64,000 bases of DNA, taken from Komagataella phaffii GS115 (lineage: Eukaryota; Ascomycota; Pichiomycetes; Pichiales; Pichiaceae). The first letter of the stretch is position 1, and every line of letters starts with the position of its first letter. The stretch is from NCBI RefSeq assembly GCF_000027005.1, contig NC_012966.1, forward strand, positions 1,302,001-1,366,000, written 5' to 3'. Positions 17,713 to 27,822 of this stretch are shown in pieces. The notes under the pieces were generated by a model. The model did no database searches, had not been told where the DNA came from, and worked only from the letters and a program-made list of their open reading frames with translations. A program made the translations under genes and the position numbers.

Positions 17713-19488
17713 ATGCCAGAGAAAAAGAAACAAAAAAAAGAGTCGACATCTCCATTCAAGGGTAACCTAGTTGGGATCTCATTGGTAGCTGTGGCATTGT
17801 TTGCCATCTACCAGTACCTCTACCCAAGCTCGTTTTCCTCTCAGCCTGAAACCCCAGCCCCAGTTTTCGATCTGAGCAGTGAATTAGAAGCATTGTGTCC
17901 CGTGTACCCTGCAGTCAGATCTTCCGACTTCGAAAAGGATCGCCCCATCTTAGAGAGAATTCTGAACGATCCCTCATTTAGAATCGCTTCTGCTCAAAAA
18001 CTGAGTAAGGCTGTTCAGATCGATACCCAAGTGTTCGACGAACAATTGGACGTGGCTCAAGACCCTGAAGTTTGGACCAAATTCGTCAAGTTCCATGAAT
18101 ATTTGGAGGCAACTTTCCCCACCGTTTACTCCCAATTGAAGGTCGACAAAATCAACACCTATGGCTTGGTTTTCACTTGGGAAGGCTCAGACCCTAGTCT
18201 GAAACCACTCATGTTCTTGGCTCACCAAGACGTGGTTCCAGTCCAGAAAGATACTCTTCAGGATTGGTCATATCCCCCTTTCGAAGGACGTATCGCCGAT
18301 GACAGAGTTTGGGGACGTGGATCAGCTGATTGCAAGAGTTTACTGATTGCATTACTGGAAACCGTAGAATTGCTGGTAGATGAAGGGTACTCACCAAAGA
18401 GAGGTGTCATCCTCGCATTTGGATTCGACGAAGAAGCTTCAGGTACCTACGGTGCTCACAATATCTCCAAGTTTTTGCTTGAGAAATATGGGCCAGATAG
18501 TATTGCCCTCATTTTGGATGAAGGTGAGGCTGTCAGTTACGTGGACAAGAAACAAACTACCCTCGTTGCAAAGATTGCTACGCAGGAAAAGGGTTACCTT
18601 GACCTAGAGGTCGCATTGACCACTGTAGGAGGCCATTCTTCTGTCCCCCCTAAGCACACTGCAATTGGCCTTATTTCCAAGTTGGTCACACATATCGAAG
18701 ATCATCCATTGGACCCAGAAATTAGTACCAGAAATCCTCTGGTACAGTTTTCGAACTGTCTTGGTGCAGCTGGGGCTTTGAGAGATGACTTCAAGACTGC
18801 TCTTGTTGCATACAGCAAGGATCCGTCGAACAACATTGTCAAACAAGGTGTGATTAAAGGTATTTCCAAGATTGCATTTTTCTTCGGTTCTTTGATTACC
18901 ACAACACAAGCCACCGATCTTATTTTCGGTGGAGAGAAGATCAATGCTTTGCCTGAAAGTGCTAGAGTAGTTATCAACCATAGAGTGGACGTTGAGCGTG
19001 ATTCAGCCCAAATCATAGACAGATTGATTCACTTCCACGTTGTTCCTATTGCCAAGGAGCACGGTTTCAAGGTCACTTACAGTGACTATGGTAGTGACAA
19101 AGTTGAAACTGTCTACGAGCCAGAAGGAGTTGCCTCATTGGGAGAATTCCACGTTTCTCCTTTCTCCAGAGTCTGGGAGCCTGCTCCAGAATCTCCATCC
19201 GACGACAATGTCTGGTCCATCATTTCTGGTACCACTCGTACGATATTTGAGGAGTTTGTGGACCCCTCGGCTAAACTTATTGCAAGTCCATACATGATGC
19301 CTGGTAACACCGACACTCGACACTACTGGCCGCTGACAAAGAATATCTATAGATACGTTCCAGGTATTGTAGATATTTACAAGGCTAAGATACACTCGGT
19401 AGATGAATCTACCGAGGTTGATGCCCACTTGCAAGTTATAGCTTTCTACCACGAGTTCATCAAGGTTGCCAGCGAATGGGAGCTTTGA
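17713..19488 (+). CDS. CPS1: vacuolar carboxypeptidase S (Gly-X carboxypeptidase)
   Basis: 591 residues from the ATG at 17713 (context AAAATGCC); seven codons upstream are open but begin with GTG. A Lys-rich cytosolic tail (MPEKKKQKKE) precedes one membrane segment (about residues 16-38), giving a type II protein as for S. cerevisiae Cps1, which reaches the vacuole through the MVB pathway. The M20 zinc peptidase domain shows AHQDVVPV (H171), GRGSADCK (bridging D206) and DEEASG (E240/E241), with a dimerisation insert and the C-terminal NTDTRHYW segment carrying the last His ligand. It releases C-terminal residues from peptides, mainly with penultimate Gly, supplying amino acids under nitrogen limitation. 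Tail lysines could be ubiquitin acceptors for sorting; that is inference. Confidence 0.95.
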   Translation: MPEKKKQKKESTSPFKGNLVGISLVAVALFAIYQYLYPSSFSSQPETPAPVFDLSSELEALCPVYPAVRSSDFEKDRPILERILNDPSFRIASAQKLSKAVQIDTQVFDEQLDVAQDPEVWTKFVKFHEYLEATFPTVYSQLKVDKINTYGLVFTWEGSDPSLKPLMFLAHQDVVPVQKDTLQDWSYPPFEGRIADDRVWGRGSADCKSLLIALLETVELLVDEGYSPKRGVILAFGFDEEASGTYGAHNISKFLLEKYGPDSIALILDEGEAVSYVDKKQTTLVAKIATQEKGYLDLEVALTTVGGHSSVPPKHTAIGLISKLVTHIEDHPLDPEISTRNPLVQFSNCLGAAGALRDDFKTALVAYSKDPSNNIVKQGVIKGISKIAFFFGSLITTTQATDLIFGGEKINALPESARVVINHRVDVERDSAQIIDRLIHFHVVPIAKEHGFKVTYSDYGSDKVETVYEPEGVASLGEFHVSPFSRVWEPAPESPSDDNVWSIISGTTRTIFEEFVDPSAKLIASPYMMPGNTDTRHYWPLTKNIYRYVPGIVDIYKAKIHSVDESTEVDAHLQVIAFYHEFIKVASEWEL

Positions 19489-19894
19489 GTAACCAAGCCA
19501 ACTCGGTTGTAAGTAAGTAGAATGAGTGTTTTTCAATTTATGCCGCTGCTCTTGAGCTTGTAGCTGCCGCTGGGAACTACTTTGTAAAGACTCCTGACTC
19601 CTTATAGGTAGAACGTTCCAGACGCAATGCAGTGTTTTGCTCCTACAGTAGCTACTTTAGTCGAATCTTTTCTTTTTTTCAGAAACTGTTACGTATACTA
19701 AATGGAACAACAATGGCTTATTTGTCTGGAATAAAACGGTACATACTCAGAGGACCAGCCTCGGTACTTAGCAAAATAAAAAAAATATTAAAAAAATTGT
19801 CGTAAAGTCGTTAGAATGAGATGCATGTATGTACAGGATGTAGTAGCGACAGCCACCAGCAAGAGTGTGAAAATACTATGGACAGTGGAACCAA
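19489..19894. other. intergenic region between convergent CPS1 and Ecm13-like gene
   Basis: About 400 bp holding both 3' ends, with A/T-rich stretches near 19670-19690 and 19775-19800 suited to termination. No gene seen. Confidence 0.6.
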
Positions 19895-20644
19895 CTAACA
19901 TAGCACCACCACAGAGTTGGACGAACGTCGACCTTGTTCTATGGCATGTACCATCATCATTGGATCCTGGTTTGTATACGACTCTTGTGGTCTGTCTTTA
20001 CCTTGAACAGCCACGGCAAAATCTTCTTCTTCCTCATCACATTCAGAAGATGATGCCGAGGAGCAATGTTCTAACTGAGGTAAGTTGTCTTTATCAAGTG
20101 TATTTTCCGTTGCACTACTGCTGTAAAAACGGCGTAGCCTCTGTAATTTAAACGCATTGTCGTCGTCTTCGTTTTCGTCCTCCGACTCGCTGTCGAACTC
20201 GTCACTTGAGTAGTAAACAAGTTCCTCATCATCTGATTTGTCATCGTTCTCATCGTCATTCGAATTCTTTAGCTGTAACTTTCTCTGGTATTGCGTGTAT
20301 TCCACGTCTGAAGTGTAATCATCGTCGCTGGAGGAGCTGTAATCTGACTCATCATCAGTGTACTCCTCATCGCTGTCACTTAGCTCGGTAGTTGTAACAA
20401 CGGAGTCGTTTCCCAATAACGATATCGTTGAATCGCCCTTGAATGCGACGGTATTTGTGTCTGGTTGGTATTCATTGCGGTTCTGTAGGGTGTCCATCAA
20501 ATTGTCCAGCAAGTTGGCCTGGCACACCAAGAGACGCAAGTTTGTTTTTGGGTTGACAGCCTCTTTGGTCAACTTGTCTTTGACCTTGGAGGCCAGCAAA
20601 TAGGTCTCCGCAAACGTGAGATTGTTTTGTTGTATAATAGGCAT
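19895..20644 (-). CDS. acidic protein, Ecm13/YJR115W-like N-terminus
   Basis: 249 residues with an ATG start. The N-terminal 60 residues (TYLLASKVKDKLTKEA, then LRLLVCQANLLDNLMDTL) look like the short conserved helix pair of the fungal Ecm13/YJR115W family, as best I recall. The rest is disordered and very acidic, with long Ser/Asp/Glu stretches (about 88-170 and 193-210), followed by a short hydrophobic end (SNSVVVLC). No enzymatic motif is visible. Function in the family is unknown; Ecm13 was named from a cell-wall screen. The similarity is weak and could be compositional. Confidence 0.6.
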   Translation of the reverse strand: MPIIQQNNLTFAETYLLASKVKDKLTKEAVNPKTNLRLLVCQANLLDNLMDTLQNRNEYQPDTNTVAFKGDSTISLLGNDSVVTTTELSDSDEEYTDDESDYSSSSDDDYTSDVEYTQYQRKLQLKNSNDDENDDKSDDEELVYYSSDEFDSESEDENEDDDNAFKLQRLRRFYSSSATENTLDKDNLPQLEHCSSASSSECDEEEEDFAVAVQGKDRPQESYTNQDPMMMVHAIEQGRRSSNSVVVLC

Positions 20645-21560
20645 TAGAATCGCAAGACCTGTTTATTTACGGATACCATTCTCATGGAATACACAGTGCT
20701 TAAATATCATCTGCAGTATTAGTAAAACGATTACAATAACGAGTGTCTGTTTCGGGATTCGGAACTGGAAGCTTGCCGGTATTATTAAACCAGCAGGAAA
20801 TACGCGCGAAAGTATTTGACTCACATATCAATTAATTGTTAGCAAACCTACGGAGAAATTCTTACTAAACCCAAATAAGGCTCGCTTGCCTAGTATTCCT
20901 CAACGTCCAGAAATGGCGCATTGTCCTGGGGTGGATAATTCACGCAGTCAATGAGCGTATTTAATGGACTTGGTGGGCAAACCAACGTCCGCTCCAAATT
21001 GCGGATACACATACAGCCATGCGTACCAACGGTTCTTTCTTGAGCACCGAGCAATTTGTGATAACCTGGTGCGACTGAATTCCGAGCGAGCTCCTTTTTT
21101 TTTTCTTTGGCGCTCTATGCGCCACGATCCCAAATCCTCTTCTGTCAAAACCTGATTTCAAAGGGCACATTGTTTAGTAATCATTAGGAAGCAATTTAGG
21201 TTTTTTGGGTGGATTAGAAATCAACATTTTTGTGGAATTTCCCCATTGCAATGAGTTGCTAATTTCAAGTGGTGCCAGTCGAGAGCTCGGGTCCCTGAAG
21301 GCTTGTATGCTTCCGTTCCATAGTGCAGCTACAATGTTTATTCCCCTCGGCTAGCAAGGGAAGGGGCTTGAACAAAGGGGGCCGGCGTTAAAAGAAACCG
21401 TTCGACGTTTAAGCCGTAGCACAGAGCGCGATTAACCAGCAAATCCGGTGCGTGTGCTATTTGAGGCAAAAAAAGGCAACTGGATGCGTTGTAAAATCCG
21501 GGCCTGCAGCCGTTTCCTCATCCGAACGCTTATCATCGCGAGCACCAATTGTTGCCTGTA

Positions 21561-21620
21561 ACATCCGACATCGTGCATCCAGTCTCAGCCATCGTCTGAC
21601 ATCGTGCATCCAACATCGCT
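21561..21620 (+). repeat. direct repeat GACATCGTGCATCCA x2
   Basis: Exact 15-bp copies at 21567-21581 and 21598-21612, offset 31 bp, embedded in further CATCN-type motifs (ACATCCGAC, CCATCGTC, AACATCGC). About 480-530 bp upstream of the SFC1 ATG. Confidence 0.8.
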
Positions 21621-21726
21621 AGTGTTCTCACTTTCAGATGCTACGGGCGGAAAACCAGTATCGTACCGTATGACCGTGCACTACCTAGAGATAGCTTCCA
21701 TTTCCCCAGATTTAGGAGTATGCACG

Positions 21727-21734
21727 ACCAATCA
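21727..21734. promoter_or_regulatory. CCAAT box (ACCAATCA), candidate Hap2/3/4/5 site
   Basis: Matches the Hap complex consensus ACCAATNA, about 360 bp upstream of the SFC1 ATG. Hap control of a mitochondrial carrier in respiratory growth is plausible; a single short match is weak evidence. Confidence 0.35.
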
Positions 21735-22094
21735 GTTTTCATGACAGTATTCTCCGAACAACGGATTGTGACGAAAGTTTAAAGTTGAAAACAGGGTCTC
21801 ACCACAGAATCAACTGGGATCGTTCCCCTATTTTTCTGGGACTCAGCTTTTGTTGGTTGAAATGTACCCGATCTTCTCAACCGCCAATTGACACTTTCTC
21901 CTTGCCTACAGACAATTTTTCACTCCTAATCCACCTATCCCCCCACCGATCCCGGCACTTGTCACTCTGGCTTCGGCTCCGCGACTGCGCTGCACACCCA
22001 CTCCCCCGGACTACTTTCAGTGACAAACTTCACAGCAAATTTAAAAGGGCCAACTTCTCCAGTTTTTCCCTTCCCCATATCCAACTTCTCCAAA

Positions 22095-23063
22095 ATGACT
22101 GACGCCGCTGCCCCAAAGAAGCCACAGAAGAACACCGCAGTTGATCTGCTAGCAGGAGGAACTGCAGGTCTTTTCGAAGCCCTTTGTTGTCACCCTCTGG
22201 ACACGATCAAAGTCAGAATGCAACTGTACAGAAGAACCAGTGCCAACGCTGGCGTCAAGCCTCCTGGATTCATCAAGACTGGTCTGGGTATTGCAGCAAA
22301 AGAAACTCCAATGGCTCTTTACAAAGGTTTGGGAGCCGTCGTTATTGGTATCGTTCCAAAGATGGGTATCAGATTCTCTTCTTACGAGTTTTACAAGCGT
22401 CAGCTTGCAGACAAAGAAGGAAAGAATTCCACATTGACCACATTTATTTCCGGTGTAGGTGCCGGTGTCACTGAGGCTTGTCTCGTTGTGAACCCTATGG
22501 AAGTTGTGAAGATCAGACTGCAAGCTCAGCATCACTCCATGTCGGACCCATTGGACATCCCCAAGTATCGTAACGCTCTCCACGCTGGATACCTTATTGT
22601 TCGTGAAGAAGGTTTCAAGACCCTTTACAGAGGTGTTACATTGACTGCTGCTCGTCAAGCCACCAACCAGGGTGTTAACTTCACTGTCTACTCAAAGATT
22701 AAGGAACGTTTGCAAGAGTATCAACAGCTAGAAGTTCTTCCAAGTTGGCAAACTTCCCTGGTTGGTCTGTTATCTGGTGCTCTGGGTCCACTTTCCAACG
22801 CTCCTCTAGATACCATCAAGACTCGTATGCAGAGAGAGACTGGTGTCACCAATGAGTCTGGTGTGGCCCGTATTCTTCGTATTTCCAAGAGATTGATCCA
22901 AGAGGAAGGTATGCGTGCTCTGTACAAAGGTATCACGCCGCGTATCATGCGTGTTGCTCCGGGACAAGCCGTCACTTTCACTGTCTACGAGTTGATGAAG
23001 GACGTACTAGTTAAGTTACCAATTATCGGTAACGAAGACTCCCAGGAGTTGGTCATTGAATAG
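22095..23063 (+). CDS. SFC1: mitochondrial succinate-fumarate carrier
   Basis: 322 residues from the ATG at 22095 (CAAAATGAC); the upstream open stretch begins with GTG. A mitochondrial carrier with three repeats of about 100 residues, each with a P-x-[DE]-x-x-[KR] signature: HPLDTIKVRMQ, NPMEVVKIRLQ and APLDTIKTRMQ. Six transmembrane helices are expected in the inner membrane. The length and many segments (LLAGGTAGLFEALCCHPLD, MGIRFSSYE, ARQATNQGVNF) match S. cerevisiae Sfc1/Acr1, which exchanges cytosolic succinate for mitochondrial fumarate and is required for growth on ethanol or acetate. Codon choice looks high-expression. Confidence 0.94.
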   Translation: MTDAAAPKKPQKNTAVDLLAGGTAGLFEALCCHPLDTIKVRMQLYRRTSANAGVKPPGFIKTGLGIAAKETPMALYKGLGAVVIGIVPKMGIRFSSYEFYKRQLADKEGKNSTLTTFISGVGAGVTEACLVVNPMEVVKIRLQAQHHSMSDPLDIPKYRNALHAGYLIVREEGFKTLYRGVTLTAARQATNQGVNFTVYSKIKERLQEYQQLEVLPSWQTSLVGLLSGALGPLSNAPLDTIKTRMQRETGVTNESGVARILRISKRLIQEEGMRALYKGITPRIMRVAPGQAVTFTVYELMKDVLVKLPIIGNEDSQELVIE

Positions 23064-23299
23064 GTAAACTAGTGAATAATAGAGCATTTGAACACATTCT
23101 TCGCATTGTAGTTGTCTCATAGATATTTTTCTTCTCAGGCGATTTGAGATGTCTTCTCACTACAGCTGTTTACCTGAAAAATCGGTTACCCCAACTTGGG
23201 TTCATAGCTTACTAAATGAACTACTTTCAGGACTTTCTTATATTTTACTAGATTACTGTTTCTTCAATTCTTCACATGCATCAATTAAAGTATCATCCC

Positions 23300-23623
23300 T
23301 TAGTCAAATAGACCGAATCCCATGTCGTCGTCGGACTCCTCGTTCTCCTCTTCGGCCTCCTCAGCAGCAGCAGCCTCGGATTCACCAGCAGCAGCAGCAG
23401 CACCACCGGCAGCAGCACCACCAGTGGCTGGACCAGAGGCGGCAAAAGAAAACAATAATTCCTTCAAATCCTTGCCTTCCAAACCTTTGGCGAAAACATC
23501 GGCCCAAACTTGGTCAACGGAGGCACCGGCAGCCTTAGCGATAGCGGACAAGTTGTCAGCGCTAATTTCCTTTCCGGCATCAGCCAGGATCAAAGCAGCG
23601 TATGAAATGATAGCTTCAGACAT
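23300..23623 (-). CDS. RPP1B: 60S acidic ribosomal stalk protein P1 (B type)
   Basis: 107 residues. The N-terminus [15 protein letters not shown] and [18 protein letters not shown] mark it as P1 rather than P2. The ADAG variant and the [11 protein letters not shown] segment resemble S. cerevisiae Rpp1B more than Rpp1A. An Ala/Gly hinge (about 63-80) leads to an acidic tail and the invariant [11 protein letters not shown] end. That end binds elongation factors and stimulates their GTPase at the ribosomal stalk. The A/B assignment is a judgement from memory. The next gene upstream on the same strand, 126 bp away, is an RKM1-like ribosomal lysine methyltransferase. Confidence 0.93.
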   Translation of the reverse strand: MSEAIISYAALILADAGKEISADNLSAIAKAAGASVDQVWADVFAKGLEGKDLKELLFSFAASGPATGGAAAGGAAAAAGESEAAAAEEAEEENEESDDDMGFGLFD

Positions 23624-23749
23624 ATTGATGGTTATAGATGAAATGTTCTAGTTATGGTCTAGCGATTTTTTTTCTCCAACGAAGAAACGCAGTCACGAGA
23701 GGTCGAGGTCAAATTCGCGCACTGACGAGCATCCTGAATGCAACACTTA

Positions 23750-25600
23750 CTATGTTGCACCCTGGATTGGTTCTACCAGTATGCACTCCTGTTTGGCACC
23801 TCTTGTGTAGCTGATGTAACTCAGAATAACACCAGCATATGCCATGAACTCTAGGCTCCAGTCTCCTTTGGCATAGACCTCTGGAATTCTTTCTGCTAGT
23901 GGAGGAAATAACTGTTCGTATAAAGGTTTGTAAGGCTCTGTCTCCACGTTGATAGTAGACAACGGAAACTTGGTCTTGAGGTTATGTAACCATTCGGGTA
24001 AAACTGCCTGATCTTCTTTATCATAATACTCTCTATTCAGTGTTCGCATGATCCACAACAGGATGACAGTGTCTTGAAAATTAGAATCCTCTACTTTTTC
24101 CAGTGAATCAAATCCTAGTGATAGTAGTAAGGAATTAGTAAATGTAGCATCTTTTTTCCAAATACTCTTTAGTGAAACAACTTTAGAGCGATACTCTTTC
24201 AGTAAGCCCTTCTCTATGTGTTTGAGTTCAGCAATCATAGCAACATAGAGTTTTTCTTGAGTATGTCTGTAGATACGAGCATTGTTGAAGTTCCTGATTG
24301 ATCTTGCAATCACCTTCTGGTCCGTAGAGTCAGGAAGGGGAGCTGATTGAGGTAAAGATGTTTTCTGTAACACTTGTCTCTTAGCCTCCAAAGCATTGCG
24401 TAGCTGTGTCAATCCCTCTAATTTCATTCGCAATGAAATTTGGTCAACATTCGTAACACCCAACTCAGAGTCATTCTTAACCAGATAACAAAATAAATTG
24501 AATAGATCTTTCGGAATAAGGTTAGACCAGTTGCATAGGAACGTCACGCCCTCCCTAAATTCTTCGTAACGATGATCTCCCTCCTTAAATTTGTATTTTG
24601 TGTCAAATGCAAAAGTGGTAAACTCGTCTTTAGTGTGCAATTTGACACCAAATTGTTCCACTCTTCCTAGATTGTCCAATGGTAGCTTGATTCGTAAAGC
24701 CACAACGTCAGTTTTGGAATCTTCAATACAGAAACCGTAATTGAGAAGTAGTTCTTCGTTACCCTTGGGCCCATAGTTGTTGTTAATCTGGGCGCCGATT
24801 GGCAAGTCAGAGAAGTCGTCGTTTGTGAACGAGAACTTTTTATGTTCACGATCTACGTCCCAAGACACTTTACGTGCTGGTTCATGATTGAATAAATCCA
24901 GGAGCGGCAAAACCATCACCAAACCGTCGACAGGGTTGTTTTTATTTACAAGGTCATAAGGGAAACTTCTGGAAGTCAGTATCACATGAGCCCAAAGATA
25001 ATTCGTGAAACTAGTAAAGCTCTTGTCCAATTGAGTAGTCACTGTAGTCTTGTGAAGAACAGAGTCACTGACTGCTCCACTCTTAAAGGCATGATATAGA
25101 TTGACATCTTGAAAGTACGAAGAGGGACGATGAGATTGAGGTAGCTCCGACACCACAGCAAACCATTCATCAATCACACTAGCTAGTTTCAATTTCATAG
25201 CCGCATGTAGGTTGGTTCCTTTCAACAGATCCTGTTCTTCCAGTGTCCAATAATATGGAACTCCAACCTCCTCACCTGATGGGAGAGATTTTATGTAAAC
25301 CTTCAAAGGACTGTCATCTTTTAAAGTGCGTTGCTTGCAAAGGAACAATTTCGTCAGAGAATTAGGATGTATATTCTTTGACTGGAGATCTTCGTATGTG
25401 AGCTGAAATTCAGAGAGTGAAGTTTCAGGTAAGATGGCGAGAGATAAGGGTAATGTGATGGTACTCTCGCTGGCGTCAGCTTGTTTTATTTTATAAGCGG
25501 CAAAACCATCGGTATCAGTGTATCTGAACTCCAAGCAATCTGGGAAATGAGCCCCTCCGGCTTTAGTCCACTCAATCAGATCCTCTATCCTTTGATCCAT
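23750..25600 (-). CDS. RKM1: SET-domain protein, Rkm1-like ribosomal lysine methyltransferase
   Basis: 616 residues from the ATG at 25598-25600; two codons upstream are open from a TTG. The split SET domain shows FTNYLWAHVILTSRSFPYDL, the post-insert PLLDLFNHEPARKVSW (family NH motif), and NNNYGPKGNEELLLNYGF with the catalytic-region Tyr. A helical Rubisco-LSMT-like substrate-binding region fills the C-terminal half. S. cerevisiae Rkm1 (583 residues) dimethylates Rpl23 lysines; several aligned segments, including the N-terminal LIEW and CLEFRYTDTDG, agree with Rkm1 as I recall it. Rkm3 is the nearest alternative. Confidence 0.75.
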   Translation of the reverse strand: MDQRIEDLIEWTKAGGAHFPDCLEFRYTDTDGFAAYKIKQADASESTITLPLSLAILPETSLSEFQLTYEDLQSKNIHPNSLTKLFLCKQRTLKDDSPLKVYIKSLPSGEEVGVPYYWTLEEQDLLKGTNLHAAMKLKLASVIDEWFAVVSELPQSHRPSSYFQDVNLYHAFKSGAVSDSVLHKTTVTTQLDKSFTSFTNYLWAHVILTSRSFPYDLVNKNNPVDGLVMVLPLLDLFNHEPARKVSWDVDREHKKFSFTNDDFSDLPIGAQINNNYGPKGNEELLLNYGFCIEDSKTDVVALRIKLPLDNLGRVEQFGVKLHTKDEFTTFAFDTKYKFKEGDHRYEEFREGVTFLCNWSNLIPKDLFNLFCYLVKNDSELGVTNVDQISLRMKLEGLTQLRNALEAKRQVLQKTSLPQSAPLPDSTDQKVIARSIRNFNNARIYRHTQEKLYVAMIAELKHIEKGLLKEYRSKVVSLKSIWKKDATFTNSLLLSLGFDSLEKVEDSNFQDTVILLWIMRTLNREYYDKEDQAVLPEWLHNLKTKFPLSTINVETEPYKPLYEQLFPPLAERIPEVYAKGDWSLEFMAYAGVILSYISYTRGAKQECILVEPIQGAT

Positions 25601-25839
25601 GGTCAAGTTATTTCAGGTAAAAAGAAAAAGTCTGAGATGTTGCCTCTATGGAGCGCGATAAAAATAGTTTATTCATACATAACATACCAATTGTTTACAT
25701 TGGGTTTTTGGTTGAAGAAGTGAAAGGTTATAATTGAAAGAATCGAAGGTCATTGACACAAAACAAAGGAACAAAAAAATAACAATGAGATTTTATTTCG
25801 TTGAGAATAAAGTTTAGTTTTCCGGGGAGTTCTTCTCGT

Positions 25840-26499
25840 TCATTTCTTTTGAAGCTTCTTCATCTTTCGTAACTTCTTTTTGGGAACTAGCTTCTTTAAG
25901 TTGTAGTTCAATTCGGTTTCATCAGCTTCATAGATTGCTGGCTCAAAATCATGACAAGCAACTTCCTCGTTTACGATAGACTCAGCCTGCTGGTCGAGTA
26001 AATCTTGGTAGGATATCTTATACTTGCTGTTTCTAGTTTGATGCTCCAGCAACTCCACATCGGTGATGGAAGCACCCAATTCCGAGTCATTGACGACCAA
26101 TGGCTCTCTAGTGTTGTCAACTGAACCCTTTGCAGAGCGTCCCGAACGAAATTGGACCTTTTGTTTGGGGTTGAGCGCTGCTGCTTCAGCATAAGACAGC
26201 TTCCTTACCTGGATGTCCACAAAATCCAAGTCGTCCTTCATGGTAATCACCTTGTCCAGAGCGGGACCACTGCTGCCAACAGCCTTGCGGTTCAAACTGC
26301 CATCTGTGCTTTTCGAATTGGAAAACGAAAACATTCCAAACAGCCCTCTTCGTCCGTCATTGCTCTGTGGAGTCTTATCTATGGCTTCCGGTTTGGTAGT
26401 TTGGTCCAGGACACCTATCTTGTTGACGTCAATGATCACTGGGGCTGAAGCATTGGCTGAAAGGTTCTCCTGGGTTCGAAATGGCTTGAAAAGAAACAT
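25840..26499 (-). CDS. hypothetical protein with basic C-terminus
   Basis: 219 residues with ATG start; no family recognised. The N-terminus MFLFKPFRTQ is hydrophobic/basic. The middle contains two ordered-looking stretches (DDLDFVDIQVRKLSYAEAAAL and KYKISYQDLLDQQAESIV). The last 20 residues are strongly Lys-rich (KKLVPKKKLRKMKKLQKK), which could bind RNA, rRNA or acidic lipid or act as a nuclear or nucleolar signal. It sits between RKM1-like and POP4 on the same strand; the neighbours concern ribosome and RNase P biology, but that is weak evidence of role. Confidence 0.65.
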   Translation of the reverse strand: MFLFKPFRTQENLSANASAPVIIDVNKIGVLDQTTKPEAIDKTPQSNDGRRGLFGMFSFSNSKSTDGSLNRKAVGSSGPALDKVITMKDDLDFVDIQVRKLSYAEAAALNPKQKVQFRSGRSAKGSVDNTREPLVVNDSELGASITDVELLEHQTRNSKYKISYQDLLDQQAESIVNEEVACHDFEPAIYEADETELNYNLKKLVPKKKLRKMKKLQKK

Positions 26500-26678
26500 T
26501 GCGGGGCGAATTGCGGATGTGGACGTGTGTCCTTTTTATATTGGATACACAGATAAAAGAGAATAACAAAAAACACCTTGTGGTTCAGTCCCCCACGCGG
26601 TATGCAGCCGAGTTGCCGCGTTTGCCAATTATCGCCCGGATTACCCGATTGAGATTAGTTAGGCATGCATAAATCTAT

Positions 26679-27548
26679 TTACAGATCTCTCACATTATGG
26701 GCTTTGAACTTTCTACTTGCTCTTTCATGACTCTTAATCTGAAATCGATTTCCTACGATGGTGAATGGGATATATTGGGAGGCATCCTTGGTGGGTACTT
26801 TGAGTTGGAATAGGGTATTTTTTTTGTTGATTATTCTCATCCCTCCGATAGTCTCTCTCCAGGAGAAGCTCTTCTTCGAGGGTTCTGCATCGCCCAACCC
26901 GTTAACCTCTCCCTTCCAGCCATCCAATCTAGGAACAACAACTAAGAAATTATGTTGACTTTCCCAAGCAACTATTCCGCATAATCCTACCATGTTGAAG
27001 TTATTGCTCTTTACTACTGTCAAAAAAGAGCCAATCAGATCCATGGAAGTGATCTTGGTCATCAAATTCAACGGATCTTCTCCAGTCTCTCCTGCCGGAT
27101 AAAGAACGTCTCTAGCGTATTCCTCCCAAAGCGCATTCAGGCCAATAAACTCTTCGAATTTGAGCACTTTCTTAAACTCCGGGAATTGAGAAGGATCGGT
27201 TCCTTTGGGCAGTTTGCTGATTTTCCTCAATAGAGTTTCTTGCGCTTTCTGTGTTTCCTTGATAAATAGCTTGAACTCATTACGAGTCTTCGAAGCACTG
27301 TACTTATTTTCCTTCATGCCGTTTCTTATCCTTGCAGATCTGGAATCATGTAAAAAGTTGGTAGCCATCTCTTGCAAGGTCTTCCTCTCCACCACGGTAG
27401 CGTTATCGGTGGGCTTGAGAACCAGGTAGTTTTTATAGTTCCCGTCCGCAGCATATCTCTGCTCTAGTATTTCAATCACCTTATCTTCCTCACCTGGATT
27501 GTAGCATCTCGACAGCAAAGTGTACTCGATGCTATTCTTCCTATCCAT
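26679..27548 (-). CDS. POP4: Pop4/Rpp29, RNase P and RNase MRP subunit
   Basis: 289 residues, near the 279 of S. cerevisiae Pop4. The C-terminal half carries the Rpp29 Sm-like beta-barrel (about 165-285): DLIGSFLTVVKSNNFNMVGLCGIVAWE, then HNFLVVVPR and IPFTIVGNRFQIKSHERASRKFK. Basic N-terminal segments would contact the RNA. As part of nuclear RNase P it helps remove tRNA 5' leaders; in RNase MRP it takes part in rRNA processing. The divergent neighbour AIM22 starts 274 bp away. Confidence 0.9.
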   Translation of the reverse strand: MDRKNSIEYTLLSRCYNPGEEDKVIEILEQRYAADGNYKNYLVLKPTDNATVVERKTLQEMATNFLHDSRSARIRNGMKENKYSASKTRNEFKLFIKETQKAQETLLRKISKLPKGTDPSQFPEFKKVLKFEEFIGLNALWEEYARDVLYPAGETGEDPLNLMTKITSMDLIGSFLTVVKSNNFNMVGLCGIVAWESQHNFLVVVPRLDGWKGEVNGLGDAEPSKKSFSWRETIGGMRIINKKNTLFQLKVPTKDASQYIPFTIVGNRFQIKSHERASRKFKAHNVRDL

Positions 27549-27822
27549 TGCACTTGCTGGCAGGAATAATACAGTGCGAAATAAATTTCCTCATTTGCTT
27601 ATATAATTAGCGGATCTTTCTTATGGGACAGAACTCCAGGAAGAATCGTTGTCTGACCATTGACCTTACAAATAGTCTCCTATTGAACCCAGTCCAGCTA
27701 TCCTTTTCACTGCAGGTCAACATATCAGTTTGCCTTCCCCGTCTACTCATTACAAATTACAGTACTGATTCGCTTATTATCTTTACTCATCATCCATCAA
27801 AGTACGAATTATTCATCCCCGC

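Larger units (their letters stand above)
20645..22094. other. 1.45-kb divergent intergenic region upstream of SFC1
   Basis: The largest gene-free stretch of the window. It separates the Ecm13-like gene (minus) from SFC1 (plus) and contains a cluster of CATC-type repeats and a CCAAT-box site, annotated separately, and C-rich tracts near the SFC1 start. Short open frames in it lack recognisable products. A long regulated promoter fits a gene of C2-carbon metabolism. Confidence 0.6.

Noticed and set aside
21500..21520. Possible CSRE in the SFC1 upstream region (CCGTTTCCTCATCCG)
   Set aside because: The spacing and bases do not fit the consensus as I recall it.
22020..22094. 25-codon N-terminal extension of SFC1
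   Set aside because: Begins with GTG; the ATG at 22095 has good context and fits the carrier family's length.
23149..23538. 129-codon plus-strand frame rich in Gln and His
   Set aside because: Antisense to RPP1B; the GCA/GCC codons of its hinge produce the apparent Gln/His runs.
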